A stretch of DNA of 64,000 nt from Sporosalibacterium faouarense (GCF_016765695.1 NZ_JAETGO010000098.1:62001-126000), one strand, 5' to 3'. Positions 20,001 to 28,919 are shown, counted from the stretch's first letter. The notes: a model not told the origin generated them from the sequence alone. Program-made: numbers and translations.

Positions 20001-20552
20001 TTATATATCTCCTAGATTTAGAGCCATTCTTAATTGGCCCAAGGATTTTGATGTTACATTATCTGGATTAAGTCCTAAAAGTTTTATGGCTCTTTCTAAA
20101 TCTTTTTTTTCTTGTACCTCAATTTCTAAATATGGATATGGATATGTAGCTTTATCCCATGTATCTATATCGAATCTTATATTTTCATATGTATAAGATA
20201 CTCTTTCTTTAGTCCCTCTATGTTTAATGCTTAATTCTAAATACTTTAATATCTCTTCAAGAGATTTGCTATCTTCAATCTTTGTTTCAATTTCTACATT
20301 TTCTCTTAACTCATCCTTTGATATGTTCTTCTTTAGAGTGAAAATGTATTCTGTTTTATCTTTAAGTATATCCTTACTCTCTCTTATTCTTAAATATCCA
20401 TTCTCTTCTTTTTTAATTCTTCTATCTTCAGTATCAAATATTGTATTCACTTGATGTTCCTTCTTTAAGAGAGTAGCACCTATGCTCTGTAGTCTTTCTT
20501 CAATTCTCTCTTTATCAATATTTAAAACCTTAACTTCTAATTCCTTTGCCAT
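20001..20552 (-). CDS. CYTH domain protein (class IV adenylate cyclase / triphosphatase family)
   Basis: A 183-aa protein of the triphosphate-tunnel fold. The diagnostic E-x-E-x-K appears at the N-terminus as ELEVKVLNI. Alternating basic/acidic strands follow: GYLRIRES, EYIFTLKK, ENVEIETK, FDIDTWD and YLEIEVQEKKDLERAI. Family members hydrolyse inorganic triphosphate or thiamine triphosphate, or make cAMP; most small Firmicute members are phosphatases. The ATG is chosen because AGGAG lies 8 bp upstream; a GTG nine bases earlier is less well placed. Confidence 0.9.
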   Translation of the reverse strand: MAKELEVKVLNIDKERIEERLQSIGATLLKKEHQVNTIFDTEDRRIKKEENGYLRIRESKDILKDKTEYIFTLKKNISKDELRENVEIETKIEDSKSLEEILKYLELSIKHRGTKERVSYTYENIRFDIDTWDKATYPYPYLEIEVQEKKDLERAIKLLGLNPDNVTSKSLGQLRMALNLGDI

Positions 20553-20586
20553 TAATATCACTCCTATTAAAAACTTTTATATGATA

Positions 20587-20653
20587 GAATTGCATATTTA
20601 CAAACTAAATATAATCTTAAATATATCTTTAATATACAATTTCATCATGTGAT
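20587..20653. repeat. Intergenic hairpin repeat, copy B
   Basis: It begins GAATTGCATATTTACAAACT, and the far end (AATATACAATTTCATCAT) is the inverted complement of its start (ATGATAGAATTGCATATT). It shares its core with copies at 3827, 34142 and 39885 and lies about 100 bp upstream of the YetF-C-like gene. Confidence 0.55.
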
Positions 20654-20750
20654 TAAATTTCATATATGATTATATCAAAAATCTACTAATGATTTTACTC
20701 CGTATCATAACAAACTATTATGTCAATCATCTAATAAAGGAGGTTTTTTT

Positions 20751-21149
20751 ATGATTTCTTCACTATTGCCTATATTATTATATATTTTGGTATCAATTAT
20801 AATTTTCTACATTTTCTATAAAATAATCATTGTACTTGATAAGCTAAAAAAGTATAGATTTTCTATAGCTTCAAACAAAACAATAGTCCATAGAGAAAAG
20901 TTCAGCCTTTGGAGTTATTTTAACACAGATAGTAATGTATCTGCTTCATCCTTAGTACAAATTCATAGACTAACCTTGCCTATAGATTTAATACTCAATG
21001 GAGCTTCTATTGACAAAAATCTCTTAATGATAAAAAAAGATATCCATTGGCTTAATAAAATATTAAGTAAAAATGGTATCAATGATATAACAAATGTTAG
21101 TCATGCATATTTAACATCCTCGGGGAAGGTAGAATTTCTACTATTTTAG
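20751..21149 (+). CDS. Stand-alone YetF/DUF421 C-terminal domain-like protein with one membrane anchor
   Basis: A 132-aa protein. One membrane helix (about residues 4-27) is followed by a small alpha/beta domain. The pattern LPIDLILNGASIDKNLLMI followed by HWLNKILSKNGINDITNVSHAYLTSSGKVEF resembles the C-terminal domain of YetF/DUF421 membrane proteins (usually LIVDGK..EENL..NWL..L...GI.....VF.A.LD..G.L). YetF-type proteins occur in the Bacillus spore inner membrane. It is 92 bp upstream of gerA, so a role in the same spore membrane is plausible but inferred. A strong AGGAGG site lies 7 bp before the ATG. Confidence 0.65.
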   Translation: MISSLLPILLYILVSIIIFYIFYKIIIVLDKLKKYRFSIASNKTIVHREKFSLWSYFNTDSNVSASSLVQIHRLTLPIDLILNGASIDKNLLMIKKDIHWLNKILSKNGINDITNVSHAYLTSSGKVEFLLF

Positions 21150-21241
21150 TTTTCACATCATGCATACTATATGCATCCAAGGAAAAGCTAAGATATTATA
21201 GAAGACTTTTGATATTTGATATAAATATGGAGTGTTAAATC

Positions 21242-22807
21242 ATGAAAAAATTTTTAGGATTATCAAACAACCAAAAATTTGATGAAGCTATGAAAGGTAT
21301 AGAAAATATTGGCAGCAATTCTTTTGATGAGGTAAAGATAAGCAAAAGTATTGATGAAAATTCTAAATATTTGAAAATGATATTTGAGAACTGTTACGAT
21401 ATTGTTCAAAAAAAATTCAAAATAGGTTCTGAGCAAATAGATGGATTTATAGTTTATGTTAACGGAATAGTGGATAAAAATTTTGTTACTGAAAAAATTC
21501 TAAATACACTAATGACAGAATCTAGATTAACTGAGTTAGAAAAGAAAATAAATAAAAATAAATTAATAGAATTTGCTAATAAAAATATAACATCCATTGG
21601 GGATACTAAAAAAGTATATACAATCCAAGAAGCACTTGATAATATTTTAAAAGCAAACTGTGTTTTATTTATAGATGGCAATGATAATGCTTTAGCCTTT
21701 AATATAAAGACCTACGAATCTAGAGATGTAAGTACTCCTATTACGGAGTCTGTTATCAGAGGTCCTATGGAAGGGTACACAGAAAATATAAATACTAATA
21801 CCGCTCTGTTAAGGAATAGAGTAAAGACCATAAATCTTAAAACTGAAAGTTTTGAGATAGGTTCTATTAGCAAAACAACAGTTGTTATATGCTATATCCA
21901 TGGTTTGATAGATATAGGTATTTTAAAGGAACTTAGAGAAAGAATAGAAAAAATCGAAGTTGATATGATAAACGACAGTGGAGAAATAGAGCATTATATT
22001 GAAGACTCAACTTTTTCTCCCTTTCCTCAAGTAGGTGTTACTGAAAGACCTGATACATGTGCCGCTGCATTAGCTGAAGGAAGAGCTACTATCCTTGTTG
22101 ATGGTTCTCCTTTTGCTTTGGTGGTTCCTAATGTCTTCGCTCATTTCTTAACTGCACCAGAGGACAAATATAACCGTTTTTATTTTACTTCATTCATAAG
22201 ATTATTAAGGTACATTTCTTTTTTTATATCTTTATTTTTGCCGTCACTTTATGTAGCACTAATCACCTTTCATCAAGAAATGATACCTTCTAGCTTATTA
22301 ATTACAGTTGCTTCGTCCTATGCTGGCATTCCATTTCCGGCTGTAGTCGAAGCTTTTCTTCTAGAGTTTACCTTTGAAATTCTTCGAGAAGCAGGATTAA
22401 GGCTCCCTAAGCCTATAGGTCAGGCAGTGAATATAGTTGGTGCTTTAATTATTGGTGAGGCTGGAGTTCAAGCTGGATTATCTTCTAGAGCAATGGTTGT
22501 TATAGTTGCTTTTACAGGAATAACCTCATTTGCTATGCCTGGTTATAATGCAGCAAGGATAGTTAGAGTATTCAGGTTCCTATTATTAGTATTAGGAGGA
22601 ACATTTGGGCTATTTGGAATTGCCATCGGTGCTTTATTTATTTTAGTACACATGGCATCACTGAGATCCTTTGGAGTACCTTATCTATCTCCATTAGCAC
22701 CTATCCATTTTAAAGATTGGAAGGATTTATTTATTAAATTCCCTTCAAAATATATTAAGGATAGACCAACCTTTATTCAAAAGTATAATTTGAGAAAAAG
22801 AAACTAA
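21242..22807 (+). CDS. Spore germination protein, GerA (GerAA) family
   Basis: A 521-aa A subunit of a germinant receptor in the spore inner membrane. A soluble N-terminal half (~280 residues) ends in the conserved TFSPFPQVGVTERPDTCAA and EGRATILVDGSPFALVVP. It is followed by about five membrane helices with LLRYISFFISLFLPSLYVAL, HQEMIPSSLL and RLPKPIGQAVNIVGALIIGE, all family hallmarks. It senses nutrients with GerB and GerC partners and triggers ion release. First of three plus-strand ger genes. A CATACTA at 21163-21169 resembles a sigma-G -10, but no good -35 is seen. Confidence 0.96.
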   Translation: MKKFLGLSNNQKFDEAMKGIENIGSNSFDEVKISKSIDENSKYLKMIFENCYDIVQKKFKIGSEQIDGFIVYVNGIVDKNFVTEKILNTLMTESRLTELEKKINKNKLIEFANKNITSIGDTKKVYTIQEALDNILKANCVLFIDGNDNALAFNIKTYESRDVSTPITESVIRGPMEGYTENINTNTALLRNRVKTINLKTESFEIGSISKTTVVICYIHGLIDIGILKELRERIEKIEVDMINDSGEIEHYIEDSTFSPFPQVGVTERPDTCAAALAEGRATILVDGSPFALVVPNVFAHFLTAPEDKYNRFYFTSFIRLLRYISFFISLFLPSLYVALITFHQEMIPSSLLITVASSYAGIPFPAVVEAFLLEFTFEILREAGLRLPKPIGQAVNIVGALIIGEAGVQAGLSSRAMVVIVAFTGITSFAMPGYNAARIVRVFRFLLLVLGGTFGLFGIAIGALFILVHMASLRSFGVPYLSPLAPIHFKDWKDLFIKFPSKYIKDRPTFIQKYNLRKRN

Positions 22808-22828
22808 GTTTTGAAAGAAGGAATAGCA

Positions 22829-24025
22829 ATGAAAAGATTTTTATTGTTTATATGTATATTGTTAACTTTGTCTCTTACTGGATGCTGGGGAAAAAAAGAG
22901 CTTGGAGATATTAGTATAGTAAGGGCTACTGGGATAGATATGGAGCCAAATGGCGACATCAGAGTAACAATTTTAGCTGAAGAGCCAACTGGAAGTAAAG
23001 AAACTAGTGCTTCAATGAGATCCTCTACTTGGATTGGATCAGATACAGGATCAAATATAAGAGAGGCTATGAAGAAATTGTTATCTCATTCTGCAAAGAG
23101 ACCTTTATGGATACAGAATCAAGTTATTATAATAAGTGAAGATGCAGCTAATAAGGCATTAAAGGAAACTCTAGACTTTTTTGTGCGGAATAGAGAAATT
23201 AGGTTGGATAATAATATTTTAATTTCAAAAGCTAGGGTCTATGACCTTCTCCAACTTCCTTCATCTGTTCAAAGCAATCTTGTAGATTATCTTATAGGAA
23301 TGATAGAAAATACCAAATTCTGGTCTGAGTCTTACATAGCCGATTTAAAGACCTACGCCCTTAAATACACGGATGACTATGTTTCCCCTGTTACTGGCTC
23401 AATAGACTATTACAACACTACTATGAAAACGGTATCTACTGGTAGAGAATCTTATGGAATGTTAAAAACAGGAGATTCCGATATTGGTATTCCTGTGGTT
23501 GAAGGATGCGCGGCAATCAAAAAAGATGGCTCAATAGGTGTATTAACTTATGATGAAACCCAAGGCTTCCTTTGGATTATGGGGAAGGTTAAAGAAGGTG
23601 TAATTGAAATAGAAGGTCCAGAATACAATGGCAAATTAGTTATGATTAATATTAATTCTAAAATTGATAAGAAGGCTATTATTAATGAAGATGAAGTTGA
23701 AATAGTTCTAAACTTACAGGTTAATGGCGACATTGGAATTGATACAACTGAAATAGACCTAAGTAAAGACACTTTAATGAAGAATGCTGAAAAAGATTTT
23801 TCTAAGAAAATAGAGAATCAACTGAGAGCAACAGTTAAAAGGGCTCAAAAAGACTTTAAAACAGATATATTTTGCTTTAGTGAAATTTTAATAAAAAAAC
23901 ATCCTAATGCATGGAAATCAATGGAAAGCGATTGGGAGAATATATATGAAAATCTTAAAATTACATATAAAGTTGAAACAACCATACATCGTATGGGAAT
24001 GCTAAATGAAAGTCTGTATCAATAA
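22829..24025 (+). CDS. Spore germination lipoprotein, GerC family
   Basis: A 398-aa lipoprotein C subunit of a germinant receptor. The signal peptide MKRFLLFICILLTLSLTGCW ends in lipobox LTGC, so Cys would be diacylglyceryl-modified and anchored to the spore inner membrane. Three-domain GerAC features follow: GDISIVRATGIDMEPNGDI near the N-terminus, then RPLWIQNQVIIISED. I start at the ATG with GAAGGAA upstream, not the TTG six codons earlier. It lies 21 bp after gerA and 24 bp before the small D-like gene. Confidence 0.95.
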   Translation: MKRFLLFICILLTLSLTGCWGKKELGDISIVRATGIDMEPNGDIRVTILAEEPTGSKETSASMRSSTWIGSDTGSNIREAMKKLLSHSAKRPLWIQNQVIIISEDAANKALKETLDFFVRNREIRLDNNILISKARVYDLLQLPSSVQSNLVDYLIGMIENTKFWSESYIADLKTYALKYTDDYVSPVTGSIDYYNTTMKTVSTGRESYGMLKTGDSDIGIPVVEGCAAIKKDGSIGVLTYDETQGFLWIMGKVKEGVIEIEGPEYNGKLVMININSKIDKKAIINEDEVEIVLNLQVNGDIGIDTTEIDLSKDTLMKNAEKDFSKKIENQLRATVKRAQKDFKTDIFCFSEILIKKHPNAWKSMESDWENIYENLKITYKVETTIHRMGMLNESLYQ

Positions 24026-24049
24026 TGCATATTATTGTGAGGTGATGAT

Positions 24050-24283
24050 ATGGTGATTATCGTAACTATTCTATTAGTTATAATTCTAGCAGTTCAAAGC
24101 TTTTGGTTGGTTAAAAGTAATAGAAAAAAAGAATTAATAGTCGTTACAATTATTATGATAATAAATTTATTCTATTCATATAATGCTTTCTTTCAATGGG
24201 AAATACCTAAGCCTGCCGAGGGTATCGACAAATTATATGAACCAATATCTCAATACCTCTTTAATGACCTTTTAAAATATTAG
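24050..24283 (+). CDS. Two-helix small protein, candidate germinant-receptor D subunit
   Basis: A 77-aa protein with two membrane helices (about residues 2-20 and 28-47) and a short C-terminal tail with FFQWEIPKPAEGID. Small two-TM D proteins occur in or beside many Bacillus ger operons and modulate receptor function; size, topology and position fit. It is the last plus-strand ger gene (GAGGTGATGAT before ATG). Its stop codon overlaps the stop of the convergent gerB gene by 4 bp. Confidence 0.7.
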   Translation: MVIIVTILLVIILAVQSFWLVKSNRKKELIVVTIIMIINLFYSYNAFFQWEIPKPAEGIDKLYEPISQYLFNDLLKY

Positions 24284-25407
24284 GAAGCTTTTTCAATACT
24301 TCCTTTTATTTTTTCTTTGATCATCACTATAACGAGTAATATGGCGGGGATTATTATTCCCATAGTAGCAGCAATTATAGGATGTACATAATGGGTTATA
24401 TGAAAGAATGTTGCTATTCTGTCTACAGCTGTTGTCGCAAAAACTATAATTGTAATACCAACAGGTATTATCAAAAATTTATAGTTTTTAAAATTAAAAA
24501 CTTGTGCTATTCCTAGTACAGTAAAATAGTAAAATATAGTTAACTTTACGAATACCCCTGCAATCCAAATACCAAGTATAGTAATCTCAAGATTTTCAAT
24601 AAAGTCACCTATTGGTGTAAGACGAACGTACATCAAAGCAGGAAAAATAAATTTTTCTGTCAATGGACCAAACAAAGCTATTGCTAAAACTCCCATTTCT
24701 AGTGCAAATCCTAAGAAAATAATTGATATATATATATTCTTTTTTATATTCTTTTTATCTTTGACAAATGGAATAAGTTGAAGACATATGATAGAATCCA
24801 GCATAATACCATATAGAACAATACTTCCCTTAAGAGCTGGTTTTATTCCATGATACATTATAGGAAGGAAATTCATAAAATTCAGTGTCGGCATCTTAAG
24901 GGCTACTACAATTCCTAAAACCAATATCCCAATTGGTAATAAAATATCATTTGTTCGAGCCAATACTTCAATACCTAGCCAAACAGTATATCCAGCAAGT
25001 AAAACCATCATAATATGATAAATAACTATAGGAGCTTGGGGATTAAAAGCCGATACATAAAGTGAACTAAAATCCCTAGCTACAGAACTAGCCACAATCA
25101 ATATATGGTGAATATACACTATACCAACAATTTTCCCTAGTGGCTTTCCTAGTATATCACATGAATATTGAAATATAGTCTTATTAGGATATCTAAAGGC
25201 AAGCTTAAAGTATATAGCAATTGAAATGAATGTAGCTATAGTTGTAATAATAACGGTAATCCACGAATCTTGCATAGCATCTTGGGCAACATATGCTGGA
25301 AAAAATATATCTATAGTAGATATCACAGTTGAAATCACTAAAAAAGACAGTTGAAAAGCTGATATTCTTCCTGATTCAAGTTCAAAAACACCTTTAGATA
25401 TTTGCAT
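24280..25407 (-). CDS. Spore germination permease, GerB (GerAB) family
   Basis: A 375-aa amino-acid-permease-like B subunit with about ten helices that forms the ligand-binding part of a germinant receptor. It opens with GRISAFQLSFLVISTVISTI and contains QDAMQDSWITVIITTIATF and PNKTIFQYSCDILGKPLGKI, all typical of GerAB (spore germination, APC superfamily). It is unusual in lying tail-to-tail with gerA-gerC-D instead of between gerA and gerC. A sigma-G/F-like promoter (25450-25480) precedes it, so the subunit set is split into two transcripts. Confidence 0.95.
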   Translation of the reverse strand: MQISKGVFELESGRISAFQLSFLVISTVISTIDIFFPAYVAQDAMQDSWITVIITTIATFISIAIYFKLAFRYPNKTIFQYSCDILGKPLGKIVGIVYIHHILIVASSVARDFSSLYVSAFNPQAPIVIYHIMMVLLAGYTVWLGIEVLARTNDILLPIGILVLGIVVALKMPTLNFMNFLPIMYHGIKPALKGSIVLYGIMLDSIICLQLIPFVKDKKNIKKNIYISIIFLGFALEMGVLAIALFGPLTEKFIFPALMYVRLTPIGDFIENLEITILGIWIAGVFVKLTIFYYFTVLGIAQVFNFKNYKFLIIPVGITIIVFATTAVDRIATFFHITHYVHPIIAATMGIIIPAILLVIVMIKEKIKGSIEKAS

Positions 25408-25449
25408 TTATATTACACCCTCTACGTCAATTATCTCTAACCATTAAAC

Positions 25450-25480
25450 TAGTATTTACAATACCTATAAAAAGTATTCT
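25450..25480 (-). promoter_or_regulatory. Sigma-G/F-like promoter of the split gerB gene
   Basis: On the minus strand AGAATA, an 18-bp spacer, then AATACTA, close to the forespore consensus TGAATA-N17/18-CATACTA. It lies 43 bp upstream of gerB, as expected for a forespore-expressed receptor. Confidence 0.5.
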
Positions 25481-26573
25481 ACTGAGGATATAACATGTTA
25501 TCATCAGTATTTTTTATTTTATTATACAATTTTATTAAATAAGTTCTGTATTGGGCTTTATAAAAGGGATTTTTATATAATAGTTGTTTTACGCCAGGAA
25601 AATTCAAGAAGCTTAACATACCATCAAAATCTTTATTATTCATATTATTCATCATGATACGATATTCATGCTTGAGCTTTATATCTCTAATAATTGGTTG
25701 CATCATTTTATTATAATTTAAATTATTTACTATGCTTCGAGCTACTAAAAAACCACTTTCTATGGAACTTATAGCTCCAAATCCCATAAAAGAATCCATA
25801 AGTCCAGCCGAGTTTCCTATAAAGTAAACATTATCAATTTTTACTGGATTAACAAGTCCACTATGGGTTTCAAAATCCCTTGTTTCAGTCATTACATATC
25901 TAATATTCTCCTTCTTTAAAAACTTATTCCAATAATAATCCAGTTCATTATTTGATATATTATCTGTAGTTAAAGCTAAATAAGCCTTTTTCTCATTGTA
26001 GGGGAGCAAATATGCATAACCTTTCTTTGAATATTCGTTATCAATCCACATCATAAGAGAGTTAGATTTAAATGCACCTAAAACTGTGGCTATTCTACTA
26101 TAGGCATTAAAGGTTTGAGCAAATATGCCATACTCTTTGGCAACAGAAGTTTCTCCTGTGGCTACAACAATATAGTCAAATTTATCTTTTAAATTAGAAG
26201 CTTTAACATATCTGTCAAAAAGTATATTAGGTTTAAATTTATTTAAAATTTGATTTTCTAATGAGGTTTCATCTGGACTTTTTATGAATATATGACCTAA
26301 ATTTCCTTTTATAATAGTTTTATTATTAGGACTAAACATGATAATCTCTTTTAGCTTATTGTGAGGTTTAATTTCTAGCCTATAATTCTTCTTTAAGTAG
26401 CTAATGGCTGATCCCTTATATCTATTAAATAATTTTAATGTACATATAGTATATTCTAAGCTATCCCCTATATAGTTTTTCTTTTCAAAAACAGTTGCTT
26501 TAATTCCTAATCTATCTAATTCATACGCGCAGCTAAGACCTGATAAGCCTGCTCCTATTATTGCAACTTTCAC
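25479..26573 (-). CDS. FAD-dependent oxidoreductase, geranylgeranyl reductase-like (paralogue 1)
   Basis: A 364-aa flavoprotein. FAD motif AIIGAGLSGLSCAYELDRLG is at residues 4-23; the ATG-rich middle includes DYIVVATGE; the C-terminal motif YFIGNSAGLMDSFMGFGAISS resembles the GD-AG-DPF-G-G signature of geranylgeranyl reductase and related FAD enzymes. It is a paralogue of the gene at 27813-28901 (same motifs, same length, divergent orientation). Substrate unknown; a lipid, polyprenyl or quinone-type compound is possible. It follows the CBO0543-like membrane gene by about 35 bp. Confidence 0.85.
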   Translation of the reverse strand: MKVAIIGAGLSGLSCAYELDRLGIKATVFEKKNYIGDSLEYTICTLKLFNRYKGSAISYLKKNYRLEIKPHNKLKEIIMFSPNNKTIIKGNLGHIFIKSPDETSLENQILNKFKPNILFDRYVKASNLKDKFDYIVVATGETSVAKEYGIFAQTFNAYSRIATVLGAFKSNSLMMWIDNEYSKKGYAYLLPYNEKKAYLALTTDNISNNELDYYWNKFLKKENIRYVMTETRDFETHSGLVNPVKIDNVYFIGNSAGLMDSFMGFGAISSIESGFLVARSIVNNLNYNKMMQPIIRDIKLKHEYRIMMNNMNNKDFDGMLSFLNFPGVKQLLYKNPFYKAQYRTYLIKLYNKIKNTDDNMLYPQ

Positions 26574-26607
26574 GAGTTATCCCTCCAATTTAGCGTTAGC
26601 TTACCCT

Positions 26608-27075
26608 CTAATGTAATCTTCTATATACCCTGCCAAATGATACTATCAAGACATATGCTAATGTGTAAATAATTAGCGCTGCAAAGAGGTTCATATTTCT
26701 TTTATAGACAAACAAATTAGTACTAAATAAGGTTACTGATTCTATTATCATATTAGCTACAATAAATCCTATTGTCATTATTACATTTTTTACTTTATCT
26801 CTACTGATGTATTGATAGTAGATCATAGCTATCAAAGGAAAATAAATTAAACTAGATATGATTGAGACTTCTGGATATCCTGGATTTTTCAAAGGATATT
26901 CCCAATACCCAAGATGCAGACCAACAATTTCCAGTGTATAGTTCTCTACTGCTATCATTAATCCTATAGGTAATAGTTCTTTTAATCTTTTTTTATCAAT
27001 AATCTTCAGAAAAACAACTATTAATATAATAACGTTTCCATAGAAAAAAATAAAAGTCCATAAATTCTTATCCAT
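26608..27075 (-). CDS. CBO0543-like integral membrane protein
   Basis: A 155-aa protein with five hydrophobic segments and short loops. The second loop shows AVENYTLEIVGLHLGYWEYP, similar to a clostridial membrane family (CBO0543) seen beside sporulation and lipid genes. First gene of a two-gene minus operon with the FAD oxidoreductase. No catalytic motif is visible. Function unknown. Confidence 0.65.
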   Translation of the reverse strand: MDKNLWTFIFFYGNVIILIVVFLKIIDKKRLKELLPIGLMIAVENYTLEIVGLHLGYWEYPLKNPGYPEVSIISSLIYFPLIAMIYYQYISRDKVKNVIMTIGFIVANMIIESVTLFSTNLFVYKRNMNLFAALIIYTLAYVLIVSFGRVYRRLH

Positions 27076-27207
27076 TTTCTTCTCCCTTCACGACATCGTA
27101 TAATCATAATATTTACTTAAATCAATTAAATTATAAAGTTAAATATAGAATATTATCTTAATAATAAGAAAAAATACTAACAAAGATTATTTGTGGAGGT
27201 ATTTAAT

Positions 27208-27435
27208 ATGAAAAAGGTTTCTCAAGAGGATGTTTTAAATCTAGCCTTTACTAAAACATTGAATCGAGAAGAACTGTTAATAAAAAAATATGAAAGCTTC
27301 TATAGGCAAACTAATAATAAAGAAATTAAAAAAATATTAAAAGCACTAAAATCTACATCTAAAGAACATATAAAATTATCTAGAGAACTAATGTCAAATC
27401 TCAATATTCAAATAAGTGGAAGGATGATTAAATGA
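27208..27435 (+). CDS. Small ferritin-like / spore-coat-like helical protein 1
   Basis: A 75-aa, almost entirely helical protein with ELLIKKYESFY and an E-H pair in KEHIKLSRELM, like half of a ferritin-like four-helix bundle. I use the ATG 8 bp after GGAGGT and not the GTG at 27193, which lies on that site. It overlaps the next gene by 4 bp (ATGA), so both small proteins are co-translated and may pair to make one bundle. Function unknown. Confidence 0.6.
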   Translation: MKKVSQEDVLNLAFTKTLNREELLIKKYESFYRQTNNKEIKKILKALKSTSKEHIKLSRELMSNLNIQISGRMIK

Positions 27436-27659
27436 AGGATGAAGAAATCTTAAGAGATATATTGGATTTTAAGATTCATAATCAGATTTATTATAATGAA
27501 TCCATTATTAATGTTAGAAATCCTGAGGCAAGACAGCTTTTTAAAAGCATGAGAGACGATGAAATGCGACACATCATCAAGCTACAACAGAAAATAGAGA
27601 GACTGTACAGTAAGACCAATATTATTTCTAAAATATTCCCTACTAAAGCTAAATATTAA
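27432..27659 (+). CDS. Small ferritin-like / spore-coat-like helical protein 2
   Basis: A 75-aa helical protein. EILRDILDFKIHNQIYYNES is followed by DDEMRHIIKLQQKIERLY, whose E-x-x-H matches the metal-binding helix of ferritin-like and CotF/rubrerythrin-like proteins. It is coupled by a 4-bp overlap to the preceding gene. The two may be halves of a split ferritin-like fold; metal binding is not proven. Confidence 0.6.
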   Translation: MKDEEILRDILDFKIHNQIYYNESIINVRNPEARQLFKSMRDDEMRHIIKLQQKIERLYSKTNIISKIFPTKAKY

Positions 27660-27714
27660 GTTTAAAATAAGTACTATACTCAGTAACTAATTTAAATCTA
27701 TGGAGAGATTAATA

Positions 27715-27807
27715 ATGATGAGCCTTAATTTATTTATTTTCTTATCAATAATAATAGCTATACTTGTATATTCATGGTTTAAGCTATTAGATAAGTATGG
27801 GGGGTGA
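27715..27807 (+). CDS. 30-aa single-helix membrane peptide
   Basis: MMSLNLFIFLSIIIAILVYS is followed by a short polar tail ending in DKYGG. One membrane helix and a good GGAGAG site 7 bp upstream of the ATG. Its stop codon overlaps the alternative GTG start of the FAD oxidoreductase downstream, suggesting coupled translation. Many sporulation loci encode such peptides. Short, so support is modest. Confidence 0.55.
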   Translation: MMSLNLFIFLSIIIAILVYSWFKLLDKYGG

Positions 27808-27812
27808 AATAT

Positions 27813-28901
27813 TTGAATATTGCTATAATTGGTGGTGGAATAGCGGGTCTGTCCTGTGCCCATGAGCTTGAAAGACATGGTATTGTTCCTACAATCTATG
27901 AAAGGAATGGGTTTATTGGAGAGCAGTATGAACATGTCTCTGCAATACTGGAAATACTCCATAGACCCATAAAAGATGCACCTAAATACTTTTATGACAA
28001 GTTTAATATAAAGATTGAACCTATAAATACAGTTAATTCATTAGTTCATTATTCACCACATATTACAACTACCATTAAAGGAAACTTTGGGTATTTTTTT
28101 CATAGAGGTAAGAACGAGACAGCATTTAAGCCACAGTTACTTTCTCAGTTGAAAAAAACCAAGATAATATTTAATGAAAATGCTGATTATAAAGTTCTGC
28201 TAAAAAAATATGATTATGTTGTAATTGCAAATGGAAGTTCAAATTTCACTGAAGAACTAGGATGCTATCAGCATTGGGTTAATACATATGTTAGAGGAGC
28301 AGTAGTATCAGGAAGGTTTGATCCAAATGCATTACTTATGTGGATAAATAAAGATTATTGCAAAAATGGCTATGCCTATTTAACTCCTTTTAATGAAAAA
28401 AAAGCTTCTTTAATTTTAGTGGTAACTGATATTGTAGAAAAGCAAATTGATGAGTTCTGGGAACTATTTTTATATACTGAGAATTTAGACTATAAAATAA
28501 TTGAAGAATATAAGCTTGAGCATAAAACAGGATTTGTATATCCTCATAGGCTAAACAATTTATATTTTTCTGGAAATGCTGGAGGTGGAATTGATCCTTT
28601 CTTAGGCTTTGGACAAATGAATTCATTAATGCAAGGTGTATTTGCAGCTAAGTCTATAGTTCTAGGCAAAGATTATGAGAAGTTAATCAAGAAACTAGAA
28701 AAAAACAATAAAAAACTACACGAATTTAGAAAAGCTTTTAATCAATTAACTAATTGGCAATATGATCTACTTGTCCGTTCAATAGATTTACCTGGAATCA
28801 AGCAATTATTATACTTTACACAGCTAAATGTAGTAAACGTAGGTGGGTCATTACTTGGATTAAAGAACAAAATTTCTACAAAAGGTAGGAAGAAAAACTG
28901 A
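27813..28901 (+). CDS. FAD-dependent oxidoreductase, geranylgeranyl reductase-like (paralogue 2)
   Basis: A 362-aa flavoprotein paralogous to the divergent gene at 25479. FAD motif NIAIIGGGIAGLSCAHELER, middle YDYVVIANGS, C-terminal YFSGNAGGGIDPFLGFGQMN. I use the TTG start (aligning with the paralogue's MKVAIIG), with GGGGGGTG about 6 bp upstream; a GTG at 27804 is possible. It follows the small helical and membrane proteins on the same strand, so flavin chemistry may be tied to them. Substrate unknown. Confidence 0.82.
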   Translation: MNIAIIGGGIAGLSCAHELERHGIVPTIYERNGFIGEQYEHVSAILEILHRPIKDAPKYFYDKFNIKIEPINTVNSLVHYSPHITTTIKGNFGYFFHRGKNETAFKPQLLSQLKKTKIIFNENADYKVLLKKYDYVVIANGSSNFTEELGCYQHWVNTYVRGAVVSGRFDPNALLMWINKDYCKNGYAYLTPFNEKKASLILVVTDIVEKQIDEFWELFLYTENLDYKIIEEYKLEHKTGFVYPHRLNNLYFSGNAGGGIDPFLGFGQMNSLMQGVFAAKSIVLGKDYEKLIKKLEKNNKKLHEFRKAFNQLTNWQYDLLVRSIDLPGIKQLLYFTQLNVVNVGGSLLGLKNKISTKGRKKN

Positions 28902-28919
28902 TAACATGTTATCAGTTTT
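28894..28919 (+). terminator. Terminator overlapping the end of FAD oxidoreductase paralogue 2
   Basis: A 26-bp palindrome with arms AAAACTGATAACA and TGTTATCAGTTTT. It contains the stop codon of the gene and is followed by TTTTATCTTTT. Confidence 0.75.

Noticed and set aside
21163-21169. CATACTA upstream of gerA as a sigma-G -10
   Set aside because: No acceptable -35 at 17-18 bp; recorded only as a hint in the gerA entry.
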